Of a stretch of 64,000 nt of DNA, positions 35,436-44,415 are shown one piece after another (position 1 is the first letter of the stretch; every line of letters starts with the position of its first letter). Below the pieces are notes generated by a model. That model saw only the letters and a program-made list of their open reading frames with translations. It was not told where the DNA came from and ran no database searches. The position numbers were made by a program, and so were the translations under genes. The DNA comes from Plantactinospora endophytica (GTDB lineage Bacteria; Actinomycetota; Actinomycetes; Mycobacteriales; Micromonosporaceae): positions 248,001 through 312,000 of the forward strand of contig NZ_BONW01000021.1 of assembly GCF_016862915.1 (NCBI RefSeq), read 5' to 3'.

Positions 35436-36833
35436 TTACCTGTCCTTCCCTGGTGCTGAAGCCTCCCGCGGAATCGGCAGGAAGAGTCGTACCTCGGTGC
35501 CGTCCCCCGGTGTACTGCGAATCTCCGCCCGGCCGCCGTGCCGCTTCATCCGCCCGATGATCGAGCCGCGTACGCCGTGCCGGTGGTCCTCAACGGTAGT
35601 CGGGTCGAATCCCGCTCCGCGATCGCGGACGAAGACACTCACCTGCTCCGGCTCGACCTCGGCGTAGAGCGAGACGGTCTGCACCTTGGCGTGCCGGGCC
35701 GCGTTGACCAACGCCTCCCGGGCCGCGGCCACCAGCGCACCGACCCGTTCGTCCGTCTCCCGGTCGCCGACCACCACCGCCTCCACGGTGATCGCGAAGG
35801 TGTCCTCGACCTCGGCGGCGGCCTGCTCCAGCGCCGCCGCGAACCGCTCTGTGGGCGAGCCGGTCGGCTTGTAGAGCCAGCTCCGCAACGAGCGTTCCTG
35901 CCCCCGGGCGAGTCGCTGCACCGTCTTGACGTCGGCCGCGTTGCGCTGGATCAGGGCCAGGGTGTGCAGCACCTGGTCGTGGATCATGGCGGCCAGCTCG
36001 GCGCGCTCCTGCTCCCGGATCCGCCCCTCCCGCTCGGCGCGCAACTGGTTGTAGGTCCGCCAGAGCACCGGGGCGGCCACCACGCCGACACCGGCGAGCG
36101 CGACCAGGGCGAAGATCACCCCGTTGATCACCGCGTCGAAGTTGCCCTGCGGGCCGTAGACCGCCACCACGCCGATCAGGCCGACCGCGACCAGCACCCC
36201 GCCGCCGATGAACCGCAGGATGAAGGCGCGCCGGTCGCTCTCCGCCACCACCGCGCCGAGCCACGGCACCGGCAGTGACCGGTCCCACTGCCAGCGGCGC
36301 TCGGGCGCGGACTGGTGCCAGATCACCCCGGCGCCGACCGCGATGATCGACACCAGCCAACCGGCCGTCCAGGCGACGCCGCCGGACTTCAGTGCCAGTA
36401 CCTCGATCAGGATCACGCCGAGCCCGATCGCCACGAACGGCAGCAACTGGAAGACGTTGCGCCGGGGCGGGGTGCCACCGGGCAACGGCGGCACCACCGC
36501 CCAGAACGCCGCGTAGAGCAGCAGACCCAGCCCGTTGAAGCCGAGCAGCAGGAGGAACGCGACGCGTACCCACACCGCCCGCACGCCCAGGTGCAGGGCG
36601 AGCCCGGCGGCCACGCCGGCCACCATGCGGTGGTCACGGGCGCGGTACAGGCGGGGTGGCTCGGTCCTGGTGCGGATCGTCGGACTCCTCGTCGTGTCAG
36701 CCGGCGGGCGGTGGCACCCGCCGACCGGTGGGCGGTGATTCTGTTCGGGCGGTGGCCGGTTACGTCTGTTGTTCGGGCGGTGGCCGGTTACGTCCGTTGT
36801 CGGGCGGTGGGCGGTTACCTCGTCTGTTCGCAC
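35436..36833 (-). CDS. PspC-domain sensor histidine kinase
   Basis: 465 residues if GTG 36833 is the start. A PspC domain (LYRARDHRMVAGVAAGLALHLGV onward, written in parts) leads into about four to five membrane segments, then a HisKA_3 dimerisation/phosphorylation region (AELAAMIHDQVLHTLALIQ, with the phospho-histidine in MIHDQ) and an HATPase with NAARHA and FVRDRGAGFD. The N-terminal 60 residues are encoded by tandem DNA repeats (36743 onward) and are Pro/His/Arg-rich, so the true start may be later; no start codon with a good ribosome site is visible between there and the PspC domain. Confidence 0.85.
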   Translation of the reverse strand: MRTDEVTAHRPTTDVTGHRPNNRRNRPPPEQNHRPPVGGCHRPPADTTRSPTIRTRTEPPRLYRARDHRMVAGVAAGLALHLGVRAVWVRVAFLLLLGFNGLGLLLYAAFWAVVPPLPGGTPPRRNVFQLLPFVAIGLGVILIEVLALKSGGVAWTAGWLVSIIAVGAGVIWHQSAPERRWQWDRSLPVPWLGAVVAESDRRAFILRFIGGGVLVAVGLIGVVAVYGPQGNFDAVINGVIFALVALAGVGVVAAPVLWRTYNQLRAEREGRIREQERAELAAMIHDQVLHTLALIQRNAADVKTVQRLARGQERSLRSWLYKPTGSPTERFAAALEQAAAEVEDTFAITVEAVVVGDRETDERVGALVAAAREALVNAARHAKVQTVSLYAEVEPEQVSVFVRDRGAGFDPTTVEDHRHGVRGSIIGRMKRHGGRAEIRSTPGDGTEVRLFLPIPREASAPGKDR

Positions 36834-36870
36834 GGTGGGCGGCTACGTCCTGGGGCGGTGGCGGTGACGT
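36743..36870. repeat. about five 27-28-bp tandem repeats at the kinase gene 5' end
   Basis: Units 36743-36770, 36771-36798 (28 bp each), 36799-36825, 36826-36852 (27 bp) and a partial fifth, with consensus GTTCGGGCGGTGGCCGGTTA plus CGTCTG. They overlap the presumed N-terminal codons of the kinase and extend into the divergent promoter region. Confidence 0.7.
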
Positions 36871-37038
36871 GCCCGGACCTGCCGTGTCACGACCCGTTCC
36901 GCCCGTGGTTCGATCGTCACACGCCACCGGGCCCACCAGCCATCGGGACTCCCCGGACTTTCCGGCGCGAGATATCTCAGGGTGGGCTCAGGGTTGTCGC
37001 CTGAGGCCGCCGGACCAGCGACGGCGGAGGATCGGAGC

Positions 37039-38724
37039 ATGACCGAAGACGCTGCCGCCGCCCGTGGAACGCCCGGTCCGGCGGGCGGTCCCGACCGAGC
37101 GGACAGCCCCGGCCCGACCGAGGAGCGGCCCGGCACCCCGACCGCCGCCGCCCCGGAGTGGGCCGAGCCGCAGGACACACCGCCACCGGGAACGGGCTGG
37201 CCACCGCCGCCCGGCGAGACCTCCCCACCGCCGGGACCCGGCGGGACTCCACCACCTTCCGGTACCGGCGCCACGCCGCCGCCCGGAGCCGGTGGGCCGG
37301 CGCCGGAGTTCGGGTTCACCCACCGGTACGGCCTCGTCCGGCCGCGCGAGGGGCGCTACCTGGCCGGGGTCTGCGTGGCGATCGGCCGCGCCACGAACAG
37401 CGACCCGATCCTCTGGCGGGTCCTCCTCGCCGTACTCGGCTTCTTCGGCGGAATCGGCATCCTCGTCTACCTCGCCGCCTGGCTGATCATCCCGTCCGAG
37501 GGCGACACCGCCTCGCCGGTGGAGTCGATGCTGGGCCGGGGCCGGTCCAGCATGTCCCCGGTCACGGTGCTGGTGCTGGGCATCATCGTCGCGGTGTTGT
37601 TCGGCTTCATCGTGACCGACACCTTCCGGGCCATCCTGCTCGGTGCCGCCGTCCTGATCGGTGGCGCGCTGCTGCTCAACCGGGACCGGAACCGGACCGA
37701 CCCGTACTGGCAGCCGGGCGCCGGGCCACCGCCGCCGGGCTACCCGCCGCCGGGGGCCGGCCAGCCGGTGCCACCGCCCGGCGCCACGCCCGGATATCCC
37801 GGCTGGTACCCACCGGCACCGCAGCCGACCGCCGCCGCACCAGCTCACCCCGGCGGACCCGCGATGGCCGCCCCGGCCCCACCGGCACCCGCCTGGCCGA
37901 CGACCGCACCGCCGGCCGCCACCGCCCCGAGCGGCCCCTACCCGACCGGCCCGTACCCGAGCCCGTACCCGACCGGCCAGTACCCGGGCGTGCCGTCCGT
38001 GCCGCCGTCGCCCGGGGGCTACCGCGCACCGTTCGCGCCACACGGCCCGTACGCCGCCGCGCGGCCGGCCCCGCCTCCGCCGGCTCCGCCGAAGACGAAG
38101 GAACCGAAGCGGCCACGTGAGCGGTCCGCGCTGGGCGGCGCCACCTTCTCGATGATCTTCGTGGCGATCGGCATGGTCGCCATCCTGGACCTGACCAACG
38201 CGATCCGGGTCCAGCCGTCCACCTACTTCGCCGCCGTCCTGGTGACCATCGCCCTCGGGCTGCTGGTCGGGGCCTGGTTCGGCCGGGCCCGCTGGCTGAT
38301 CGCCCTCGGCCTGGTCGCGGCCTGCGCCCTGGGCATCTCCACGGTCGCCGAGTCCTACACCCGGCTGCACAGCGAGGAGGACGTGCTCTGGGCACCGGCC
38401 AGCTACGCCGTACTGGCCGACCGCTACGAGACCCGGCTGGGCAAGGCCACGCTCGACCTGACCCGGATCGACTTCACGAACGAGGACGCCCGGGTGAACG
38501 TCGACGTCAACCTCGGTGAGCTGAAGGTGATCCTGCCACCCACCGTCGACGTGACCGTACGCCTCGACGTGAACGCGGGCGACGCCGTGATCCTGGACCG
38601 CCGGTACGGCAACTTCGACGGCAGCCAACGGGAGGTGACCGACCTCGGCGAGGACGGTCCCGGAGGCGGCAAGCTCCTGCTCGACCTGTCGGTCAACGCG
38701 GCCACCGCGGAGGTGACTCGATGA
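37039..38724 (+). CDS. PspC- and LiaF-like membrane protein
   Basis: 561 residues from ATG 37039. A long Pro/Gly-rich cytoplasmic N-terminus is followed by a PspC domain (about 97-155: RYLAGVCVAIGRATNSDPIL, then hydrophobic helices), more membrane helices, and a second Pro/Tyr-rich linker (about 230-360). Further helices lead to a C-terminal beta domain with VNVDVNLGELKVILPP and NFDGSQREVTDLG, which I read as the LiaF/cell-wall-active-antibiotic response C-terminal domain. Divergent from the kinase, it is the natural sensor or modulator partner of that two-component system. It overlaps the next gene as ATGA. Confidence 0.82.
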   Translation: MTEDAAAARGTPGPAGGPDRADSPGPTEERPGTPTAAAPEWAEPQDTPPPGTGWPPPPGETSPPPGPGGTPPPSGTGATPPPGAGGPAPEFGFTHRYGLVRPREGRYLAGVCVAIGRATNSDPILWRVLLAVLGFFGGIGILVYLAAWLIIPSEGDTASPVESMLGRGRSSMSPVTVLVLGIIVAVLFGFIVTDTFRAILLGAAVLIGGALLLNRDRNRTDPYWQPGAGPPPPGYPPPGAGQPVPPPGATPGYPGWYPPAPQPTAAAPAHPGGPAMAAPAPPAPAWPTTAPPAATAPSGPYPTGPYPSPYPTGQYPGVPSVPPSPGGYRAPFAPHGPYAAARPAPPPPAPPKTKEPKRPRERSALGGATFSMIFVAIGMVAILDLTNAIRVQPSTYFAAVLVTIALGLLVGAWFGRARWLIALGLVAACALGISTVAESYTRLHSEEDVLWAPASYAVLADRYETRLGKATLDLTRIDFTNEDARVNVDVNLGELKVILPPTVDVTVRLDVNAGDAVILDRRYGNFDGSQREVTDLGEDGPGGGKLLLDLSVNAATAEVTR

Positions 38725-39416
38725 AGGCGCACCGTACCGACGGGGTGTCCCTGACGTTCGCCCTGATCTTCCTCGGCGCCGCCGCCTGGTGGCTGTTCGC
38801 GCAGCTCATGCACCTCACCCTGCCGGCCATCGGCTGGCTGGTGGCCGCAGGTCTGATCGGGGTCGGCACGCTCGGCCTGGTCGGGGCGCTCCGGGCCAAC
38901 CGGTCCGGACGGCAGCCTGCGGCAACGCCCGCCGGTACCGGATCTCCGGTGGCGACGGGCTCGGCCGCCACCGGATCACCGGCCGGGCCGGCCGGCACCG
39001 ACGTCGCCGACCTGGCGTCCGCCGACGCGCCTCTCGGCACACTGTTCGACCGCGACCCGGTCACACGGTCCGACCTGGGGCACACCGCGCAATTCGACCC
39101 GGCTCCGACCGCGACGCAGTTCGACCCGGACCGCACCGCGCAGTTCGACCCGGCCCCGGCCGACCGGCTCGACCCGGACCCGACCGTGCAGTTCGACCGC
39201 GACCTGGCCGCGCGGCTCGACCCCGACCCGGCCGCACGGTTCGACCCGGACTCGACCGCGCAACTCGAAACCCACACGATCACGCGGCCCGACCCCGACG
39301 CCGACATCACGGCGCGTCCCGACCCCGACACTACGGCGGAGCTCGACGCCGACCAGGCCGGGCGGCGACCCGGAGGGGGCGCCGGACCGGATCGGGACGA
39401 CGACCGGCCCGCATGA
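38721..39416 (+). CDS. two-helix membrane protein with acidic FDPD repeats, unknown function
   Basis: 231 residues, start ATG overlapping the upstream stop by four bases. Two N-terminal membrane helices (about 10-58) are followed by a long tail. From about residue 105 the tail repeats TAQFDPDPTA-like units of 8-13 residues (QFDP, RLDPDP, VQFDRD, ARFDPD). The tail is strongly acidic and probably disordered. No homology recognised. Cotranscription with the PspC/LiaF protein suggests an envelope-sensing accessory role. Confidence 0.65.
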   Translation: MKAHRTDGVSLTFALIFLGAAAWWLFAQLMHLTLPAIGWLVAAGLIGVGTLGLVGALRANRSGRQPAATPAGTGSPVATGSAATGSPAGPAGTDVADLASADAPLGTLFDRDPVTRSDLGHTAQFDPAPTATQFDPDRTAQFDPAPADRLDPDPTVQFDRDLAARLDPDPAARFDPDSTAQLETHTITRPDPDADITARPDPDTTAELDADQAGRRPGGGAGPDRDDDRPA

Positions 39417-39448
39417 TCGGTGCGACTCGGTCAGGCCGTGCCTAAACT

Positions 39449-39478
39449 GGCCGGCGGAGGTTTGCGCCTCCGCCGGCC
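39449..39478 (+). terminator. terminator after the PspC/LiaF operon
   Basis: A perfect 12-bp stem GGCCGGCGGAGG (39449-39460) with 39467-39478 and a 6-base loop. Confidence 0.8.
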
Positions 39479-39571
39479 GTTCACGTACCAGCGGCCGGAA
39501 ATCGCCCCACCGCGTAGCCTGCGCCGGTATCGGCAGCCGTCCGTCCTGACCTCCCGAGGAGCCCGCCCGAG

Positions 39572-40825
39572 ATGACCCAGTCCCCCGCCGTACGCGCCAC
39601 CGGCCCAGGCCGTCCGGTCCGCGTCGGCGAGCGCGCCGCCCGCGTCCTCACCACCGAGATGTCCCGGCACCACGGTCCGAAGACCACCCTGCTGATCGGG
39701 GCCACCACCGACTCGTCCGTACTCGCCGCCGCCGTCGACGCGCTGCTCCCCGGCGACGTGCTCACCGTCGTACCGGCGGACGCGCTCGCCGCGGACCAGC
39801 TCCGCGAGCACGTCACCTCGCTCGGTGCGTGGACTGCCCAACGAGTACGGGTCGCCGACTCGCTGGCCGAGACGGACGCGGCCGACGTGGTGATCGTCGC
39901 GGAACCGCTGGCCGGTACGGCCGAGGAGACCCGGACCGCGCTGGACGGACTGGCCAAGTACCTGACCGGCGGGGGCGTGCTCAGTGTGCTGGTACCCGCG
40001 CTGCCCGGCCGGGCCTCGGGTGCGGTCGGCGAACTCGAACGGCAGAGCGCGCTGTTCGGCGTCGGCAGCGATCTCGTCCTGGTCAACCAGCCACCGGTCC
40101 GGGCACACCGGCTCCGGTTCACCCCGGCCGAGGTGTCGGTGGCGAGTCGGCTCGCACCCGCGTACCGCACGTCGAGCGTGCCGCTGACCCGCCGGATGCA
40201 CATCGACTCCAACGGCGTCGCCGCGGCCGGCATCGCGCTGGGACTGGCCGCCGTCACCCGGATCAGTCGGCCGAAGTCCCGGCTCTGGCTGGTACCCGCG
40301 CTGGCCGCCGGCCCGGTGGCCGCGTTCTTCCGCGACCCGGAGCGGGACATCCCGGAGGACGAGTCCGCCGTGGTCGCCGCCGCGGACGGTCAGGTGCTCT
40401 CCGTACAACGGCTCCGGGACGAACGCTTCGGCGACGGCGAGTTCCTCCGGATCGCGGTCTTCCTCTCCGTGCTGGACGTGCACGTCAACCGCGCACCGGT
40501 GGCCGGCAAGGTGGTCGACTACTTCGTCGCCGACGGGGGTTTCGCCGCCGCTATGAAGCCGGACGCGGAGCACAACGTGGCCGCGTACACGGTGCTCGAC
40601 ACCGACCACGGCACGGTGGTGGTGGCCCAGCGCACCGGCCTGATCGCCCGGCGGATCGTGCAGCGGGCGCCGGTCGGGTCGCTGCTGGCCCGGGGCGAGC
40701 GGTTCGGCCTGATCCGGTTCGGTTCGCGCACCGACGTCTACCTGCCGGCCGACGCGGCCGAGCCGGTGGTCGGTCCGGGCGAGCGGGTGATCGGCGGCGC
40801 GTCGGTGATCGCCCGCTGGCGCTGA
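39572..40825 (+). CDS. psd: phosphatidylserine decarboxylase with N-terminal Rossmann-like extension
   Basis: 417 residues. The C-terminal part (from about 205) is phosphatidylserine decarboxylase: AAFFRDPERDIP, FLSVLDVHVNRAPVAG, and the self-cleavage motif RFGSRTD, where cleavage before S385 would leave a 33-residue pyruvoyl alpha chain. It makes phosphatidylethanolamine from the PssA product. The N-terminal 195 residues look like a methyltransferase-like Rossmann fold (TTLLIGATTDSSVLAAAVD, then GGGVLSVLVPALPG) and are absent from ordinary Psd proteins of about 210-290 residues. ATG 39572 follows GAGGAG. Confidence 0.85.
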   Translation: MTQSPAVRATGPGRPVRVGERAARVLTTEMSRHHGPKTTLLIGATTDSSVLAAAVDALLPGDVLTVVPADALAADQLREHVTSLGAWTAQRVRVADSLAETDAADVVIVAEPLAGTAEETRTALDGLAKYLTGGGVLSVLVPALPGRASGAVGELERQSALFGVGSDLVLVNQPPVRAHRLRFTPAEVSVASRLAPAYRTSSVPLTRRMHIDSNGVAAAGIALGLAAVTRISRPKSRLWLVPALAAGPVAAFFRDPERDIPEDESAVVAAADGQVLSVQRLRDERFGDGEFLRIAVFLSVLDVHVNRAPVAGKVVDYFVADGGFAAAMKPDAEHNVAAYTVLDTDHGTVVVAQRTGLIARRIVQRAPVGSLLARGERFGLIRFGSRTDVYLPADAAEPVVGPGERVIGGASVIARWR

Positions 40826-40945
40826 CCGGTCCCCGGCCGACACCGGCCCGACCCGCCACCGGCGCCGACGCTGCCGGCCTGGCATCGACGCCGTCGGGCC
40901 TGGCGTCACCCGGGTACGCCAGGCCGCCGTCTCCCCGAAACAGTC

Positions 40946-40979
40946 GTGCCGCAGAGTCACGGACGTGACTCTGCGGCAC
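40946..40979. terminator. bidirectional terminator between psd and pssA
   Basis: A perfect 15-bp stem GTGCCGCAGAGTCAC (40946-40960) with 40965-40979 and a GGAC loop, between convergent genes. Confidence 0.85.
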
Positions 40980-41075
40980 ACTCGTCTACCGACAACCTCC
41001 GGCTCCGCGTGTTCCGGTGTCCTCAAGCCCTCACCGCACCGGCGACCTCAGGCTCCGGCAGACTGGACCCGGGCT

Positions 41076-41114
41076 GCGGTCAGGAGCGGTCGGATCCGGT
41101 CGGGAGCGGTCAGG
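41076..41114. repeat. stop-anchored repeat at the pssA 3' end
   Basis: GCGGTCAGG occurs at 41106-41114 (containing the pssA stop, TCA at 41110-41112) and at 41076-41084, with diverged GCGGTCGGA and CGGTCGGGA words between them. Confidence 0.55.
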
Positions 41115-42114
41115 CGGTACGGCGCTGACGCAGCCAGAGCAGCGGACCGCTGACCAGGTAACCGACCACCAGGATCGCGAAGGTGAGCCGGATGTCGATC
41201 AGGGCACCGATCACCGGGGCCAGCCACAGCCACGGCGGCAGCTTGATCAGCCGGGCCAGCTTGGCGTACGGGAAGCTGGAGACCATGGCGAAGGCGAGCA
41301 GGCCCACGCCGGCCACCTGCACCTCGCCGGAGACCGGCAGGCCGATCAGCACCGCCAGGGCGAGCACCGCAGCCGCCATCGTGGTCGGCACGCCGCAGAA
41401 GAACCGCCCGTCCTTCGGCGAGACGTTGAACCGGGCGAGCCGGATCGCCGCACAGGCGGCGACGAGCGCGCAGGCCACTCCGGCCGCCGCCGTCGAGACC
41501 GAGCCCACCAGCGAGGCGTAGACCACCACCGGGGCGGCCAGGCCGAACGAGCACATGTCGGCCAGCGAGTCCATCTGGGCGCCGAACGGGCTGGCCACGC
41601 CCATCTTGCGGGCCAGCGCGCCGTCGAGCCCGTCGAACGCCACGCAGGCGATCAAGCAGTATGCCGCGACCCGCACGTCGCCGTGCATCGCCTGGAAGAT
41701 GGCGAGCAGCCCGAGCGTCAGGCTGGCCAGGGTGCAGGCGTTGACCACGGCGAACTTGATCCGGCGCACCATGGTCCGCTCGCCGGGCAGCAGCGGGATC
41801 GCCATCGCCGGGCCGGCCGCGTCGACCGGTCCGCCGGGCCCGACCGCCGGGCTCACCGGGACGACCGCCTCGATCTCCGCGGCGGTCAGCCGGCCGACAC
41901 CGTACGGGTCGAGCGGGGCGGTGTCGGTGCCGTAGCGGCGGTCCGGCAGCACGAGGGTCTCGGCGCCGTCCAGGTCGTGATCCCGGCGTCCCACCCGGAC
42001 CAGTAACACCTGCCGGGCGAACGTGCCGCTGCGGCGCAGCCGCCCCGCCCAGCGGCGCCCTGCCGGGCGCGGGTTGTCCGACGTACGACGCCGACGCCAT
42101 GGGGCTCTCGGCAC
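41110..42114 (-). CDS. pssA: CDP-diacylglycerol-serine O-phosphatidyltransferase
   Basis: 334 residues. The CDP-alcohol phosphotransferase motif is complete: D161, D164-G165, A168-R169, G178, D182 and D186 in FDGLDGALARK followed by GAQMDSLAD. About six membrane helices follow residue 118. It makes phosphatidylserine for Psd (convergent neighbour). GTG 42114 has a strong GGAGG site; it gives an unusual 115-residue basic and acidic N-terminal extension. An internal ATG (M115, 41772) would give the usual core length. Confidence 0.88.
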   Translation of the reverse strand: MPRAPWRRRRTSDNPRPAGRRWAGRLRRSGTFARQVLLVRVGRRDHDLDGAETLVLPDRRYGTDTAPLDPYGVGRLTAAEIEAVVPVSPAVGPGGPVDAAGPAMAIPLLPGERTMVRRIKFAVVNACTLASLTLGLLAIFQAMHGDVRVAAYCLIACVAFDGLDGALARKMGVASPFGAQMDSLADMCSFGLAAPVVVYASLVGSVSTAAAGVACALVAACAAIRLARFNVSPKDGRFFCGVPTTMAAAVLALAVLIGLPVSGEVQVAGVGLLAFAMVSSFPYAKLARLIKLPPWLWLAPVIGALIDIRLTFAILVVGYLVSGPLLWLRQRRTA

Positions 42115-42400
42115 GTTTCCTCCATCACCGGATCAATGTGTCCGCCACGGTGGCGGTCAACCGCCAAGCGCCATCGGGCGCCGGGACTCGTTGGCCGGCA
42201 ACCAATTGCGGCCTACACCATCGCACAGACAGCAGGGATTCGCGATAGCTGCTTGCCGGGTATTTCTCGCAAACCACCCGAGGCACCCAGACCTCCCCAT
42301 CCGGGACGCTACCCCCACCGGGGCGCGGTACCGGCCCTCCTGCAACTCTAGCCGAACCAGTCACAACCGTCGTTTAGGGAAAGATTCTCACGTTCGGCCG

Positions 42401-43387
42401 CTACAGCAGGGACAGGGCCGTATCCACCACCTCGGTACGCGGCAACTCCGCCGCCTCGGCCGGCGAGAACCAGGCCGCGGTCTCGGTCGAGCCGCCCGCC
42501 TCCTCCGTCACCTTCGCCTCGGTGGGCGCGTCGACCTCGACCCGGTAGATCACCCGTACGCCGTGCCAGTCCAGCGGTCGGCCCTCCGGACCGAACTCGG
42601 CGGTGTTGTGCCGGTGCGACACGTGCAGCAGCCCGGTCACCCGGCCGAGTTGGCCGGTCTCCTCCACCAACTCCCGGAGCAGTGCGCTGACCGGCTGCTC
42701 CCCGTGGTCCGTACCGCCGCCGGGCAGGTGCCACCGGCCGGCGCCGGGGAACCCGGGCGCGATCCGGGCGAGCAGCACCCGACCGGCCGGATCGGTGGCC
42801 AGCCCGTACGCCGCGAACCGCTGCCGGCGGTCCACCGCCGCCCGCCCCGGCCCACCGTCGACCCCGGCCACCGGCCCCGCTCCGCCGTCGACCTCAGCCG
42901 GAACCGCCGTGCCGCCCGGTACCGGCAGGACGTCCGCCGCCACCGGCGGAACACCTTCCGGCAACTGCTGCACCGGCAGGCCGAGCAGCTCGGCGGTGAA
43001 CGGCATCAGGACCAGCCCGGCCAGCTCCTCCGGCGCGATCCAGGCGACCTCGTCACTGCCACCGTCCCGCTCCGGCCGTAGCGTGCCGCCGGTCGCCACC
43101 ACGTCGTAGACCACCCGGTCGGTGTGCTCGGCCACCGGCCCCGCCGGGTCGGCCAGCCGGACCACGTCGGCGAGTACCACCCGCAGCCCGGTCACCCGGA
43201 CGGCGAGCCCGGTCTCCTCGACGAACTCGCGCAGCAGCGCCGCTCTCGGATGTTCCCCGTGCTCGACCCCGCCGCCGGGAAGTTGCCAGACGCCGGGGAA
43301 GCGCGAGGTCGCGGACCCCCGGGCGAGCAGCACCCGCTCGCCGTCCCGACACAGCCCGTACGCCCCGATCCGCCGTTGCCGTCGCAC
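42401..43387 (-). CDS. tandem double-Nudix hydrolase
   Basis: 328 residues from GTG 43387, which has AAGGGGGA six bases upstream; an ATG 24 bp earlier has no such site. Two complete Nudix boxes: GGGVEHGEHPRAALLREFVEE and GGGTDHGEQPVSALLRELVEE (each followed by TG), so both halves should bind Mg and cleave nucleoside-diphosphate-X substrates. A Pro/Gly/Val-rich linker separates them. The second half closely resembles that of the next gene (43468-44415), a tandem paralogue. Confidence 0.82.
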   Translation of the reverse strand: MRRQRRIGAYGLCRDGERVLLARGSATSRFPGVWQLPGGGVEHGEHPRAALLREFVEETGLAVRVTGLRVVLADVVRLADPAGPVAEHTDRVVYDVVATGGTLRPERDGGSDEVAWIAPEELAGLVLMPFTAELLGLPVQQLPEGVPPVAADVLPVPGGTAVPAEVDGGAGPVAGVDGGPGRAAVDRRQRFAAYGLATDPAGRVLLARIAPGFPGAGRWHLPGGGTDHGEQPVSALLRELVEETGQLGRVTGLLHVSHRHNTAEFGPEGRPLDWHGVRVIYRVEVDAPTEAKVTEEAGGSTETAAWFSPAEAAELPRTEVVDTALSLL

Positions 43388-43467
43388 CCGCCGTCCCCCT
43401 TCCCGCCGCATCGATCATGCCGGCCGGAGGGGCCGGCGACACGGGCGGGTCGGAGATCGGGGTGTGT

Positions 43468-44415
43468 TCAGCCCAGCCGGGCCGCCTGCACGGCCTCGGC
43501 GGTCACCTCGGTCAGCCGGTCCACCGGCAGGGCCTCCAGCTCCTCCCGGCCGAACCAGCGGGCCTCGGAGGTGGAACCGCCGATGTCCCCGACGGTCGGC
43601 GGGGCCGGTGAGTCGACCACCACCCGGTAGAAGGCGCGTACGCCGTGCCAGTCGATCGGGTAGCCCTCTGGGCCGAGCGAGGCCGCGTCCCGGTGGCTCG
43701 CCACCCCGATCAGCTCGATCAGCCGGCCGCGCTGCCCGGTCTCCTCGACCAGTTCCCGGATCAGCGCCGCGCCCGGCTGCTCGCCGTAGTCGGTACCGCC
43801 GCCGGGCAGGTGCCAGCAGCCGGCGCCGGGGTAGCCGTCGGCGACCCGGGTCAGCAGTACCCGGCCGTCCGGGTCGGTGGCGACCGCGTACGCCGCGAAG
43901 CGCTGGGCCCGGTGCAGTCCGTCCGGGCCGGGCACCGCGTGGAAGGACGGGAACTCCGGCGCCTCGTCCGGCCGCAGGTCGATCGGCCCGCTCGGCATCC
44001 CGAGGGCGCGGGCGGTGAACGGCCGGAGCAGCAGCTTCTCCGCCTCCGCCACGGTGTGCCAGCGGGCCAGGTCGGTCGGCTGGCCGATCCGGTCGCAGAG
44101 CGTCCCGCCCCGGACGGAGACCTGGTAGAGCAGGCGGTCGGTGTGGATCGTCACGCCACGGTGCGGCAACGACCTCATGTCGGCGAGTACGTCCCGCAGG
44201 CCGACGACCGAGACCGAGAGGCCGGTTTCGGCAGCGGTCTCGCGTACGACGGTGTGGTTCGGGTCCTCGCCGTGGTCGACGGCGCCGCCGGGCAGCGACC
44301 AGACACCGGGCGTCCCGGACCGGGAGGAGGCCCGGACCAGAAGCACCCGATCGGTTGAATCGGTGCAAATCGCGTACGCGGCGATCTTGCGGATCGGTTC
44401 CAGCGCGGGGGTCAC
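43468..44415 (-). CDS. tandem double-Nudix hydrolase, second copy
   Basis: 315 residues from GTG 44415 (GGGAGAA eight bases upstream). Box 1 is GGAVDHGEDPNHTVVRETAAE then TGL; box 2 is GGGTDYGEQPGAALIRELVEE then TG. Both keep the REXXEE core (box 1 as RETAAE). The shared RFAAYAVATDPDGRVLLTR segment in the second half shows it arose with the neighbouring gene by duplication. About 80 bp separate the two genes, same strand, so probable operon. Substrate unknown. Confidence 0.82.
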   Translation of the reverse strand: MTPALEPIRKIAAYAICTDSTDRVLLVRASSRSGTPGVWSLPGGAVDHGEDPNHTVVRETAAETGLSVSVVGLRDVLADMRSLPHRGVTIHTDRLLYQVSVRGGTLCDRIGQPTDLARWHTVAEAEKLLLRPFTARALGMPSGPIDLRPDEAPEFPSFHAVPGPDGLHRAQRFAAYAVATDPDGRVLLTRVADGYPGAGCWHLPGGGTDYGEQPGAALIRELVEETGQRGRLIELIGVASHRDAASLGPEGYPIDWHGVRAFYRVVVDSPAPPTVGDIGGSTSEARWFGREELEALPVDRLTEVTAEAVQAARLG

